Below are positions 14,883-22,380 of a stretch of DNA of 28,384 nt, piece by piece (position 1 is the stretch's first letter; each line of letters opens with the position of its first letter). The notes beneath the pieces are model-generated. The model did not search any database. It saw nothing but the letters and a program-made list of their open reading frames with translations, and was not told the DNA's origin. A program made the position numbers and the translations under genes. Source of the DNA: Faecalibacterium sp. UBA1771 (lineage in GTDB: Bacteria > Bacillota > Clostridia > Oscillospirales > Ruminococcaceae); the NCBI GenBank assembly GCA_002315315.1, contig DCGT01000026.1, forward strand, positions 1 to 28,384. The letters are read 5' to 3'.

Positions 14883-15733
14883 AGATAAAGCTCCTTATCT
14901 ACCGTATGTGTTTTCAGATAGGACAGCCATTGCTCATAACCGCTTTTGTTCAGTCCTATTCCGTTGCCGGCGTTATAGCTGTCACTCAATGCCCCGTTTT
15001 CGGTTAAAATGCCCGACAAATCAAGCATATAAAATTTATGAGAAGCGACAAGCTCGGCAACAATACCATTATACACCATTACGCGGTCATTTGTGAAGTA
15101 GTCGGAACTCTCACTTATTCCATGAGAAACGGGTATAATTTTGTGAACATATACACAAGCTGAGGGCTGCAGAGAGCTTATCTGCGACATAAGCTCATCG
15201 TAGCTGCTACGGAAAATATCGGGATATTCCCATCCCAGCTCGTTGAGACCGAACATAAGGTATATACTTTTGTATTGCTTTGCGGTGAGCGCCTCGGCAA
15301 GTGTGACCGTTTCACCGTTTAGAGTAAAGGTGCAGGAATTCGTATTTCCGACATTAATGTTGTCGTTTACGAGAAAATCGGCTTCATTCAGCATACCGTA
15401 AATGCCGAATCCCGACATTCTCGAATCTCCGATAAACAGACATTCGGAAAAATAACTTTCTCCGACAGCGGAGCTTTCCGGTACCGGAGAGGTGTAATCG
15501 TATGCCTTCACGATGACCGCAACACGGTCGGTATCGGCGGGAAGCGCGGGACCTATCTGTATTATTTCCTGCTTTTTGTGACTGCAGGACGAGATTATGA
15601 GTGAGATGACAAGCACCGTCAACAGTACCGCAACCAGCCCGCAGGAGCAGTAAAAGATCAATCTGCGCTGTCGACTGCTGAGAGTAGCTCTTTTTCGGTG
15701 CGGAAATGCCGGTTTTTTGTTCTTTTGAACCAT
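14879..15733 (-). CDS. Membrane-anchored SGNH/GDSL-like protein, catalytic His apparently missing
   Basis: A 284-residue protein with a basic N-terminus, one membrane helix (about residues 26-49) and an extracellular SGNH domain. Block I is FIGDSRMSGFGIYG with Ser104. The block III-like Asn is in MFGLNELGW. Block V normally reads D-G-I-H-L/P near the C-terminus and supplies the catalytic Asp and His. Here the matching segment reads NGIGLNKSGYEQW, with Asn for Asp and Gly for His. SGNH enzymes hydrolyse or transfer acyl esters, often on cell-wall polymers. With the dyad replaced, the protein may be inactive, use other residues, or bind rather than cleave. The ATG at 15733 follows GGAGGTG. It overlaps the downstream DUF4358 lipoprotein gene. 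Confidence 0.8.
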   Translation of the reverse strand: MVQKNKKPAFPHRKRATLSSRQRRLIFYCSCGLVAVLLTVLVISLIISSCSHKKQEIIQIGPALPADTDRVAVIVKAYDYTSPVPESSAVGESYFSECLFIGDSRMSGFGIYGMLNEADFLVNDNINVGNTNSCTFTLNGETVTLAEALTAKQYKSIYLMFGLNELGWEYPDIFRSSYDELMSQISSLQPSACVYVHKIIPVSHGISESSDYFTNDRVMVYNGIVAELVASHKFYMLDLSGILTENGALSDSYNAGNGIGLNKSGYEQWLSYLKTHTVDKELYL

Positions 15734-15754
15734 CTTAACACCTCCATTATGCAG

Positions 15755-15783
15755 ATTTTACAATTATTATTACTTTATGTCAA
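15755..15783 (-). promoter_or_regulatory. Promoter of the SGNH-DUF4358 operon
   Basis: On the minus strand TTGACA (15783-15778) and TAAAAT (15760-15755) are separated by 17 bp, a near-consensus vegetative promoter just upstream of the SGNH gene. Confidence 0.75.
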
Positions 15784-15861
15784 CCGAATTACGTCGTTCT
15801 GTGCCGACCGCAAAACGGAGAATTATCCGTGAAAACGGTATTGTATCCTGTTTGATTCAAC

Positions 15862-15891
15862 AAAAAACAAGGCGACATTCCCTTGTTTTTT
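15862..15891. terminator. Terminator-like hairpin between two divergent promoters
   Basis: AAAAAACAAGG and CCTTGTTTTTT form a perfect 11-bp stem around an 8-base loop, with T runs on both strands. It lies between the SGNH promoter and the E2-like gene promoter, so it is downstream of neither visible gene. Confidence 0.6.
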
Positions 15892-15943
15892 GATATTTCA
15901 TAATATCCAAGCTGAATATAGTTAAAAAATTTTAATTAATATA

Positions 15944-15972
15944 TTGCAAATTACAGGAAATTGTGATTTAAT
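15944..15972 (+). promoter_or_regulatory. Promoter of the E2-like gene
   Basis: TTGCAA (15944-15949) and TTTAAT (15967-15972) with a 17-bp spacer precede the gene at 16011. A small inverted repeat (ATACTC...GAGTAT) lies between the -10 and the AGGAGG ribosome binding site. Confidence 0.65.
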
Positions 15973-16010
15973 ATACTCAACCGAATCAGAGTATTCGAGG
16001 AGGAAAAATA

Positions 16011-16949
16011 ATGTTTAACAGAAGACCCGACGGTATCGCCGTCGGCAAACACGTTGACCCGATTACCCGTGCGACCCCGTATTTTATGGGTATGCGCTGT
16101 GATGCTCAGGTTATGACCTCTCAAGAGCTGGACGAGGAGGCAATGAGTGCATATATAAGGAAACGCCGCGATGAGGACGGTGTGAAAATTTCCCGACTTG
16201 CGATAATAATTGCCGCGTATGTCCGCGTTATTTCTCAGCTTCCGTCCTTTAACCGATTTGTCATTTCGCGCAAGCTTTATGCGCGCAACGAGCTGACCGT
16301 CGCTTTTGTCGTTATGAAAAAGCGCACGCAGACCGAGTTCCTCGACACTATGGTCAAGGTGCATTTCGACCCGACCGACACAGTGGATATCATTTCCGAG
16401 CGCATCAACCGTGTAATAGAGGAGAACCGTAAGGTTACCGAGAATAACAACACCGACAAAATCATCAATGTGTTATTTTCCGTTCCGGGACTTGCCGCGC
16501 TGCTCACCGGTATTATTCGTCTGACGGATTCTCTCGGCATTCTTCCCAAGGCGATTATCGACGCTTCTCCGTTCCATGCGAGTCTTGTAATCAGCGATAT
16601 GGCGTCAATTCGTATGGGCCCGATATTCCACCATATCTACAATTTCGGTAATGTCGGCGCACTTATAGGAATGGGACACAGCGAGAAAAAGGCGCATTTC
16701 AAGTCGGATGGTACCATTGTGCCGAAGGAGATTCTTCCCATCGGATGTGTCATCGACGAAAGAATTTCCGCCGGAGCGCAGTTCGGAATGGGATTTAATA
16801 TGCTCAAGAATTTTTGCAAGCACCCTGAGCAGCTCGAGGTTCCGCCGCAGGAGGTTCGCTACGATATAGGTCTGGAATATCATTATTCCGACGAAGCGAA
16901 CAAAGCTGTGGCAGAGCGCAATGCCTCCGAGACGGACAAAACCGAATAA
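16011..16949 (+). CDS. Stand-alone 2-oxoacid dehydrogenase E2-like acyltransferase domain protein
   Basis: A 312-residue protein resembling the catalytic domain of dihydrolipoamide acyltransferases (E2; PF00198-like, trimeric chloramphenicol-acetyltransferase fold). Similar segments include the early MTSQELDEEAMSAYI, then RLAIIIAAYVRVISQLPSFNRF, and ILPIGCVIDERISAGAQF near residues 241-258. In true E2 enzymes the last motif is DHRVVDGA, with the His and Asp used in acyl transfer. Here it is DERISAGA (Glu250 for His, Ala254 for Asp). There is no lipoyl or subunit-binding domain, and no E1 or E3 gene nearby. It is therefore probably not a working E2. Relatives occur alone in Clostridia; the function is unknown. 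The ATG at 16011 follows GAGGAGG and a clear promoter; a terminator follows at 16962-17002, so it is monocistronic. Confidence 0.78.
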   Translation: MFNRRPDGIAVGKHVDPITRATPYFMGMRCDAQVMTSQELDEEAMSAYIRKRRDEDGVKISRLAIIIAAYVRVISQLPSFNRFVISRKLYARNELTVAFVVMKKRTQTEFLDTMVKVHFDPTDTVDIISERINRVIEENRKVTENNNTDKIINVLFSVPGLAALLTGIIRLTDSLGILPKAIIDASPFHASLVISDMASIRMGPIFHHIYNFGNVGALIGMGHSEKKAHFKSDGTIVPKEILPIGCVIDERISAGAQFGMGFNMLKNFCKHPEQLEVPPQEVRYDIGLEYHYSDEANKAVAERNASETDKTE

Positions 16950-16961
16950 ACAGATTTATAC

Positions 16962-17002
16962 AAGCCTCTGCCGTTTATCAAAGTGTAAACGGTGGGGCTT
17001 TT
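16962..17002 (+). terminator. Terminator of the E2-like gene
   Basis: AAGCC and CCGTTTA pair with TAAACGG and GGCTT around an internal mismatch and an 8-base loop, followed by TTTGATTGTCTT. Confidence 0.7.
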
Positions 17003-17046
17003 GATTGTCTTCCGAAATTGAAAACGGAAAAATCCGTATAAGACTG

Positions 17047-17078
17047 CTCCGCCGCCCTGTTCTATAAGGGCGGCGGAG
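17047..17078. terminator. GC-rich hairpin downstream of the carboxylesterase gene
   Basis: CTCCGCCGCCCT (17047-17058) pairs perfectly with AGGGCGGCGGAG (17067-17078) over 12 bp with an 8-base loop. It lies 37 bp past the carboxylesterase stop (minus strand). Neither side has an immediate T run; the nearest on the minus strand is about 13 bases away. It is probably a transcript-end or stability hairpin. Confidence 0.5.
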
Positions 17079-17114
17079 CTACGGAGAAAGGACTATAGAG
17101 ACGGTATAACCGTA

Positions 17115-18629
17115 TTACGCATTTCTCATTTTGAGGTTGATGTCGATGATAAGCTGCTCGGACTCGTCACGGATAACGTCGCCCATCGAGATATCATCGT
17201 AGAACTGCATACAGCGGCGATTGTCGGCGGAATATTTCTCCCACTCGGGCATCGGTGTACCGTCGGCGTCATTGCCGTTCGGGTCGCCGTACTTGGCAAA
17301 ATTTGTCCAATAGTTACACATTTTGCGTGAGAGGTCGAAATGGTGACCGTCGAAGGGACGCCAGCACTTTGCGAGAGTTTCAAACTCGAACCACAGGTCG
17401 GAGGAATGGAACGCACCGGCGTTGTCACCCGGCATAGAGGGTCCGAAGCGATAGTACCAGTAGTCATATCCGCCCTGCTTGGCAAGAACATCGCACATAA
17501 GAATGTTGCCGATTTCCATCTGATAGGCGGTAGCGGCCTGCTTGAGAGTACCGCCCTTTTTGGCACACAGAGCGAGATATTGGTCGGCATATTCGCCGAA
17601 TCTGTCGTTGACCCACGCCTTGACCTCGTCATCGGTCTCACCCTCGGGCAGAATTGGGAACTCATCGGTGGTGTTGCCTATCATAAACGGACGGTTCTTC
17701 AAAGTGCCTTTAAGCAGAGTTTCGTCGAACGACTCGGTGAGGAATTTGCCGTCCTCGACTCCACCCCAGAAATAGGGCTTTTCGAGGAATTTATCTCTGA
17801 TAAATACCGCATCGAGCTTGCGAGCCTCGGCAATTGTCGAAACACCCAGCTCCTTGAGGAAATCCACACCCTCCTGCTCGGCGTCGTGCAGGTCACGGGA
17901 CGGCATGGAACGCGCTGTCGGCATAAGCGGACGCATACCGCCGATGGACTCGATAATTCCACGTTGGAACAGACCGTCGTTTTGCGGAGAGCACATCTGA
18001 GCAAGAATGCTCCAGCCGCCGGCAGATTGACCGAAAATAGTGATATTGTCGGGGTCGCCGCCGAAATTGGCGATGTTGCGCTTGACCCACTTAATGCCCG
18101 CCTGCTGGTCGAGCAGACCGAAGTTGGTGGGGTGCTCGGGGTCCTCGGCGGTCAGCTCGGGATGAGCGAGGAAGCCGAAAACATTCAGACGGTAGGAAAC
18201 GGAAACGAGGATAACGCCGCGGGAAGCGATGCGCTCGCCGTCGAACTCCATTTCGTGTGCATAGCCCTCGCGCAAACCGCCGCCGAAAATCCAAACCATA
18301 ACGGGAAGCTTCTCATCGGCAGCCTTGGCGGGAGTCCAAATATTAAGGCACAGGTCGTTTTCTTCACCCATCGGAACCTCGGAGTCGACGTGCCATTCCT
18401 TAGAATAGAAGGCGTCGGGATTCTTACCGGGTGTCTGCTGCATTGTAATCTGACCGAATTCATAGCAGTCTTTTACACCGTCCCAATTTGCGGCGGGCTG
18501 AGGAGCTTTCCAGCGGTTCTCGCCGCCGGACGGAGCGGCATAGGGAATGCCTTTAAAAACGGTGATGCGTGCGTCGGTGCCGGGGAAGCCTCGGACTGCG
18601 CCGTTCTCTGTCTTTGTGAGTCTTAACAT
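17115..18629 (-). CDS. Type B carboxylesterase (para-nitrobenzyl-esterase-like)
   Basis: A 504-residue alpha/beta hydrolase of the carboxylesterase type B family. The nucleophile elbow is GQSAGG with Ser202, preceded by the family segment GDPDNITIFGQSAGG. The catalytic His is likely in GAFHSSDLWFEF, and the acid in NTTDEFPIL. The oxyanion-hole strand reads FGGGL where HGGGF is usual, a change seen in some members. Other landmarks are FKGIPYA, EDCLNIW-type (ENDLCLNIWTP) and VSVSYRLNVFGFL. There is no signal peptide, so it is probably cytosolic, hydrolysing ester substrates, possibly deacylating plant-derived or xenobiotic compounds (inference). The ATG at 18629 follows AAAGGATAG. It diverges from a MATE pump, with a second esterase beyond, suggesting a small uptake/processing/detoxification neighbourhood. 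Confidence 0.9.
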   Translation of the reverse strand: MLRLTKTENGAVRGFPGTDARITVFKGIPYAAPSGGENRWKAPQPAANWDGVKDCYEFGQITMQQTPGKNPDAFYSKEWHVDSEVPMGEENDLCLNIWTPAKAADEKLPVMVWIFGGGLREGYAHEMEFDGERIASRGVILVSVSYRLNVFGFLAHPELTAEDPEHPTNFGLLDQQAGIKWVKRNIANFGGDPDNITIFGQSAGGWSILAQMCSPQNDGLFQRGIIESIGGMRPLMPTARSMPSRDLHDAEQEGVDFLKELGVSTIAEARKLDAVFIRDKFLEKPYFWGGVEDGKFLTESFDETLLKGTLKNRPFMIGNTTDEFPILPEGETDDEVKAWVNDRFGEYADQYLALCAKKGGTLKQAATAYQMEIGNILMCDVLAKQGGYDYWYYRFGPSMPGDNAGAFHSSDLWFEFETLAKCWRPFDGHHFDLSRKMCNYWTNFAKYGDPNGNDADGTPMPEWEKYSADNRRCMQFYDDISMGDVIRDESEQLIIDINLKMRNA

Positions 18630-18852
18630 TTTTACTATCCTTTCAAAACGGTTAATTAATCAATAAAAACAGTATAACATACCAAATAAAATATGTATAC
18701 ATTTCACAACATATTTCTTAAATATTTAAAGGAAAACGATATTTTTAAAAATATTACTATTTTTGTAAACTTCTCAAGTTAGGCGTTATCGAGTATTTTC
18801 GCTATTAATATGCCGCTAAATAATTATTTAACAAAACCCTTATTATTGACTG

Positions 18853-18881
18853 TTGACATAATGTGTGTTTAAATATATAAT
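18853..18881 (+). promoter_or_regulatory. Consensus promoter of the MATE gene
   Basis: TTGACA (18853-18858) and TATAAT (18876-18881) with a 17-bp spacer match the vegetative consensus exactly. The 18630-18953 gap between the divergent esterase and MATE genes has no gene and is very AT-rich. It contains the palindromes ATGTATACAT (18693-18702) and ATATTTTTAAAAATAT (18739-18754), possible operators near the esterase promoter. Confidence 0.85.
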
Positions 18882-18953
18882 TAGATTTTTGTGCGGTATC
18901 AATTTACCGCCGTTTTCGTTGATAATTTAAATGTATATAAAATTGGAGGACTT

Positions 18954-20378
18954 ATGACAGGATTACAGAAGATGTTCTCACCCAAGGATATGACTCAGGG
19001 CAAGCCTTGGCAGAGAATGATAGAGTTTGCCGTGCCTATGCTTATCGGCAACTTCGCACAGCAGCTTTACAACACCGCCGACTCGATTATCGTCGGCAAA
19101 TACGTAGGTGACAACGCTCTTGCTGCCGTCGGCAGCGCATCGCCTATCATCAATATGATGCTTGCGCTGTTTATCGGTATAGCAACCGGTGCGGGAATTA
19201 TGGTTTCGCAGAACTTCGGCGCTAAAAACCGCGAGGGTCTGTCCAAGACTATCGGCAACTGTATGACGCTGACCGCCATCGCCGTTGTTATCGCCATGGT
19301 ATTCGGTCTGCCGATTATCAATCCGATTCTTCGTCTGCTCGATACCCCCGAATCCATCATCGGTTGGGCTGCGACCTATCTCAAAATACTCACTCTCGGT
19401 ACAGTAGGATTTTTCTATTACAATATTCTTGCGGGTATTCTGCGCGGAATGGGCGACTCGCTGTCCGCTCTTGTTTTCCTGCTTATCGCTGCCGGTCTGA
19501 ACGTTGTTCTCGACCTGTGGTTTGTTGCCGGCTTTAAGCTCGGTGTCGCAGGCGTTGCTCTTGCCACCATTATTGCACAGGCAATTTCCGGCTTCCTTTG
19601 TCTGCTCAAGCTGCGCAAGATGAGCGCCACATTTGATATGAACGCCGACACACTCAAGCCCCGTAAGGAGTACATCGGCAGAATTATCCGTCTCGGTCTG
19701 CCGTCCGGCGTTACCCAGGCTATAATGGCTGTTGCGATTATGCTCGTTCAGTCACTGACCAACAGCTTCGGTGAAATGGTTATTGCCTGCAATGTTATAG
19801 TTATGCGTGTCGACGGATTTGCAATGATGCCCAATATGACCTTCGGTATGACGCTTACCACATATACAGGTCAGAATATCGGAGCGAGACGCCTTGACCG
19901 TGTCAAGGAGGGAACCAAGCAGGGAACACTTATGGCCCTTGCTTTCTCGACCGTTATCACCATTATGCTTCTGCTGTTCGGCAAGGGTCTTATGAGAATA
20001 TTCACGACAACCGATGAGCTGGTTGACCTTGCCTATCGTATGATGTCGATACTCGCCGTCGGATATGTAATAATGGGCTTTATGATGTGCATTTCCGGTG
20101 TTATGAGAGGCTGCGGCAACACTATGACCCCGATGTGGATTTCGCTTATCAGCTCGGTCGCCATTCGCGTGCCGCTCGCCTATGTATTCGCCGCCATGAC
20201 CAAGTGCGCCGAATGGCCTAACGGTAAGCCGCAGTCGACCTATCTGTCAGGCGTTATTTCGTGGGTGCTCGGAGCCGTACTTACCTATATCGCGTTCCGC
20301 TTCGGAAAATGGCGCAAGACAATGTATGTCGAGCGCGAGCCTGTTGCCGATACGGAACAGCCGGTTGTTACCGAATAA
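18954..20378 (+). CDS. MATE-family multidrug/toxin efflux transporter
   Basis: A 474-residue, 12-helix membrane protein of the multidrug and toxic compound extrusion family (NorM/DinF-like), exporting compounds in exchange for Na+ or H+. Diagnostic segments are the first helix region PMLIGNFAQQLYNTADSIIVGKYVG with ALAAVGSASP, repeated in the second half as QSLTNSFGEMVIACNVI. The TYTGQNIGARR segment of the C-terminal half aligns with the ASQNFGAKN segment (SQNFGAKNREGLSKT) of the N-terminal half, the internal duplication typical of MATE. The frame is open upstream to 18891, but the ATG at 18954 has TTGGAGG six bases before it and is preferred. It is driven by a consensus promoter and closed by a strong terminator. 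The substrate is unknown; flanking esterases hint at handling of acylated compounds (inference). Confidence 0.92.
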   Translation: MTGLQKMFSPKDMTQGKPWQRMIEFAVPMLIGNFAQQLYNTADSIIVGKYVGDNALAAVGSASPIINMMLALFIGIATGAGIMVSQNFGAKNREGLSKTIGNCMTLTAIAVVIAMVFGLPIINPILRLLDTPESIIGWAATYLKILTLGTVGFFYYNILAGILRGMGDSLSALVFLLIAAGLNVVLDLWFVAGFKLGVAGVALATIIAQAISGFLCLLKLRKMSATFDMNADTLKPRKEYIGRIIRLGLPSGVTQAIMAVAIMLVQSLTNSFGEMVIACNVIVMRVDGFAMMPNMTFGMTLTTYTGQNIGARRLDRVKEGTKQGTLMALAFSTVITIMLLLFGKGLMRIFTTTDELVDLAYRMMSILAVGYVIMGFMMCISGVMRGCGNTMTPMWISLISSVAIRVPLAYVFAAMTKCAEWPNGKPQSTYLSGVISWVLGAVLTYIAFRFGKWRKTMYVEREPVADTEQPVVTE

Positions 20379-20392
20379 GCATCGCTTATCAC

Positions 20393-20431
20393 AGAGCGGG
20401 GCAGGGTTTGACCTTGTCCTGCTCTTTTTTT
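20393..20431 (+). terminator. Terminator of the MATE gene
   Basis: AGAGC plus GGGGCAGGG pairs with CCTTGTCCT plus GCTCT (14 bp including three G-U pairs, loop TTTGA), followed by a run of seven T. Confidence 0.88.
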
Positions 20432-20484
20432 GTCGGCAAGTCAAAATTCATATATTTTTGTGTATTTTAAATTATTCGTTATTG

Positions 20485-20513
20485 TTGATAATTAATAAAC
20501 ATTGTGCTATGAT
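20485..20513 (+). promoter_or_regulatory. Promoter of the second esterase gene
   Basis: TTGATA (20485-20490) and TATGAT (20508-20513) are 17 bp apart, and the ATG at 20550 follows 37 bp later with AAAGGAG before it. Confidence 0.7.
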
Positions 20514-20549
20514 AAACTGTATAAATCAAACAACAAAAGGAGAATTACT

Positions 20550-21641
20550 ATGGAATACATTGCCAATGCCTTTGTCGGACTTACCGGACAGGAGATTTCC
20601 TCCTTTGAGCTTCCGTGGGAGGGAGAGGTTCCCGCCGATATACATCTTGAGGGTCCCGCAGTCGAGACGGACCATATACGTTTTGTAAAGGAGAGCAGAG
20701 GACACGCACCCGGCGACGTCGAGAGTGTCGAGCTGAAGGACGGCAAGCTGATTGTCACTGTTGAGCCTTCGACCAACAAGGCTCCTTGGACCCTCGTAGC
20801 GGGCGACAGAAAATTCGAGCAAGCCGAGTTTACCGTAAAGACCCGCACCGCAGACGATAAGTTTGCTAAAATAGAAGAAGGTCGCGTAATGTACCGCCTG
20901 TACAGCCCCGACGCAACCGAGCCGCGCCCGATGATTCTGTTCCTGCACGGCGGTGGAAACGGAGGTTACGAGGGCGAACGTGACAACGAAAAACAGCTTA
21001 TGGCAGACTACGGTCCCGTCAACTTCGCAGAGGATTACCCCGATGTTTTTGTTATGGCTCCCATGTGTGTTGAGGAGCGCCGTGACCTGTCTAAGGCGAA
21101 TATGAACGCTCCGTTTGCTCAGAGCAATTTTAGCAAGGATTGGCGTTACGGCTGGTCGAGATATTATCTCGGCAAGGTCTGCGATATTATCAGAAGAATG
21201 ATTAAAGAGGGCAAGGTTGACCCCAAGCGCGTATATGTTACCGGTATGTCGATGGGCGGCGCCGGAACAGTCCGCGCAATGTCGGTAGGCTCCGACCTTT
21301 TCGCCGCCGCCGTGCCTGTTTGCCCGTCTATGACCCCCGAAACATTTGATATTCTCAAATCCATTCGCCGTCCGATTTGGGTTGCATCCGCCTACATCGA
21401 CCACACTCTTTATCGCCACAAATACCTCGTCGACGCCGTTATGAATATGCGCGATAACGGCAACAACAATGCTCACCTTACGCTCTATTCGCCGGAGGAT
21501 TTGGCAAAATACGACATTTCCATTACCCCCGACCTGCCTTATCCGACACTTTTCAGACAGAACCATTGGAGCTGGGTACCGACCTACAAGGACGAGTACG
21601 GCATTATGTCGTGGCTTCTCAACCAGACCAAAGAGGACTAA
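20550..21641 (+). CDS. Alpha/beta-hydrolase esterase with N-terminal beta-domain (prolyl-oligopeptidase/PHB-depolymerase-like)
   Basis: A 363-residue protein. The first 105 or so residues form a separate, probably beta-sandwich, domain (LTGQEISSFELPWEG...WTLVAGDRKFEQAEFTVKT). The hydrolase domain starts near VMYRLYSPD and has the oxyanion-hole segment LFLHGGGNGGYEGE. The nucleophile elbow is GMSMGG with Ser234, and the likely catalytic His is in FRQNHWSWVP near the C-terminus. This layout resembles esterases of the PHB-depolymerase/feruloyl-esterase type, sometimes called predicted peptidases. No signal peptide is visible, so it would act in the cytosol on ester substrates. It has its own promoter and a terminator at 21656-21685, so it is a single-gene transcript following the MATE pump. 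Substrate not assigned. Confidence 0.82.
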   Translation: MEYIANAFVGLTGQEISSFELPWEGEVPADIHLEGPAVETDHIRFVKESRGHAPGDVESVELKDGKLIVTVEPSTNKAPWTLVAGDRKFEQAEFTVKTRTADDKFAKIEEGRVMYRLYSPDATEPRPMILFLHGGGNGGYEGERDNEKQLMADYGPVNFAEDYPDVFVMAPMCVEERRDLSKANMNAPFAQSNFSKDWRYGWSRYYLGKVCDIIRRMIKEGKVDPKRVYVTGMSMGGAGTVRAMSVGSDLFAAAVPVCPSMTPETFDILKSIRRPIWVASAYIDHTLYRHKYLVDAVMNMRDNGNNNAHLTLYSPEDLAKYDISITPDLPYPTLFRQNHWSWVPTYKDEYGIMSWLLNQTKED

Positions 21642-21655
21642 TCAAACAGCTTGTG

Positions 21656-21685
21656 TCAAAAGCCTCCTTAAAAGGGGGCTTTTGA
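21656..21685 (+). terminator. Terminator of the second esterase gene
   Basis: TCAAAAGCCTCCTT pairs with AAGGGGGCTTTTGA (one G-U pair, 2-base loop), followed by TTTTG. The loop is small, so the closing pairs probably open. Confidence 0.8.
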
Positions 21686-21828
21686 TTTTGTCCGGTTTTA
21701 TACAGATGATTACTCATAAAGATGCTCTGCGCAAGTCGGCAGACCTGATTTTGCATTTCGGAATTGACTGAACGCTTGAGTAAAATGATAATTATGGTTT
21801 TTGTGATTTAAACCGATAAATATTTAGT

Positions 21829-21856
21829 TTGACAAGTCGGTTTATTTCTTTATAAT
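21829..21856 (+). promoter_or_regulatory. Promoter of the Lrp-aminotransferase operon
   Basis: TTGACA (21829-21834) and TATAAT (21851-21856), both consensus, with a 16-bp spacer, lie 47 bp before the Lrp start codon. It is the only clear promoter seen before the run of five genes up to 26194. Confidence 0.8.
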
Positions 21857-21903
21857 AATATGTATTATTTTACGGTAACTTATGTAATTATTCGGAGGTT
21901 TAT

Positions 21904-22380
21904 ATGGATAAATTACTCAAGCTTTTAAAGGAAAACGCGCGTCTTTCGGTGGAGGAAATGGCAGTGCTGTGCGACCGCACACCGGAAAAGATTGCCGAAC
22001 AGATAGATGAGCTGACCGCAAAGAAGATTTTGCTCGGCTACCGGGCGGTTATCGACTGGGAAAAGGCGGGCAGTGAAAAGGTTACAAGCATTATTGAGGT
22101 TAAAATTTCGCCCAAGCGCGATTTCGGCTTTGACGAATTTGCGGCGGCGGTGGCTCGTTTCCCCGAGGTACAGCGCGTCTACCTTATGTCGGGAGGATAT
22201 GACATTATGCTTGAAATCCTTGCCGACAGCTTCCGTGACGTCGCAATGTTTGTCGCGAAGCGTCTTGCGCCGATGGATTCGGTGCTGTCTACCGCCACTC
22301 ATTTTGTGCTTCGCACCTACAAGGATAACGGGGTAATTATGGGTGATGAGCGGACCGATGAAAGGGGCTTTTCGCTTTGA
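21904..22380 (+). CDS. Lrp/AsnC-family transcriptional regulator
   Basis: A 158-residue protein with an N-terminal winged-helix DNA-binding part (LLKLLKENARLSVEEMAVLCDRTPEKI, about residues 3-50). The C-terminal ligand-binding RAM domain spans VTSIIEVKISPKRDFGFDEFAAAVARFPEVQRVYLMSGGYDIML (about 60-140). Lrp/AsnC proteins sense amino acids and control their metabolism as dimers or higher oligomers. The ATG at 21904 follows GGAGG. The gene overlaps by 4 bp with an aminotransferase gene, so the regulator is made together with the enzyme it probably responds to or controls. Autoregulation at the 21829 promoter is likely but no operator was identified by eye. Confidence 0.9.
   Translation: MDKLLKLLKENARLSVEEMAVLCDRTPEKIAEQIDELTAKKILLGYRAVIDWEKAGSEKVTSIIEVKISPKRDFGFDEFAAAVARFPEVQRVYLMSGGYDIMLEILADSFRDVAMFVAKRLAPMDSVLSTATHFVLRTYKDNGVIMGDERTDERGFSL

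Noticed and set aside
17340..18626. 428-codon plus-strand frame opposite the carboxylesterase
   Set aside because: It mirrors the esterase codons; the esterase has the full GQSAGG and family motifs, a start with a ribosome binding site, and expected length.
18891..18953. N-terminal extension of the MATE protein
   Set aside because: It would begin at or before the expected transcription start of the consensus promoter (-10 at 18876-18881) and lacks a ribosome binding site, whereas 18954 has GGAGG.
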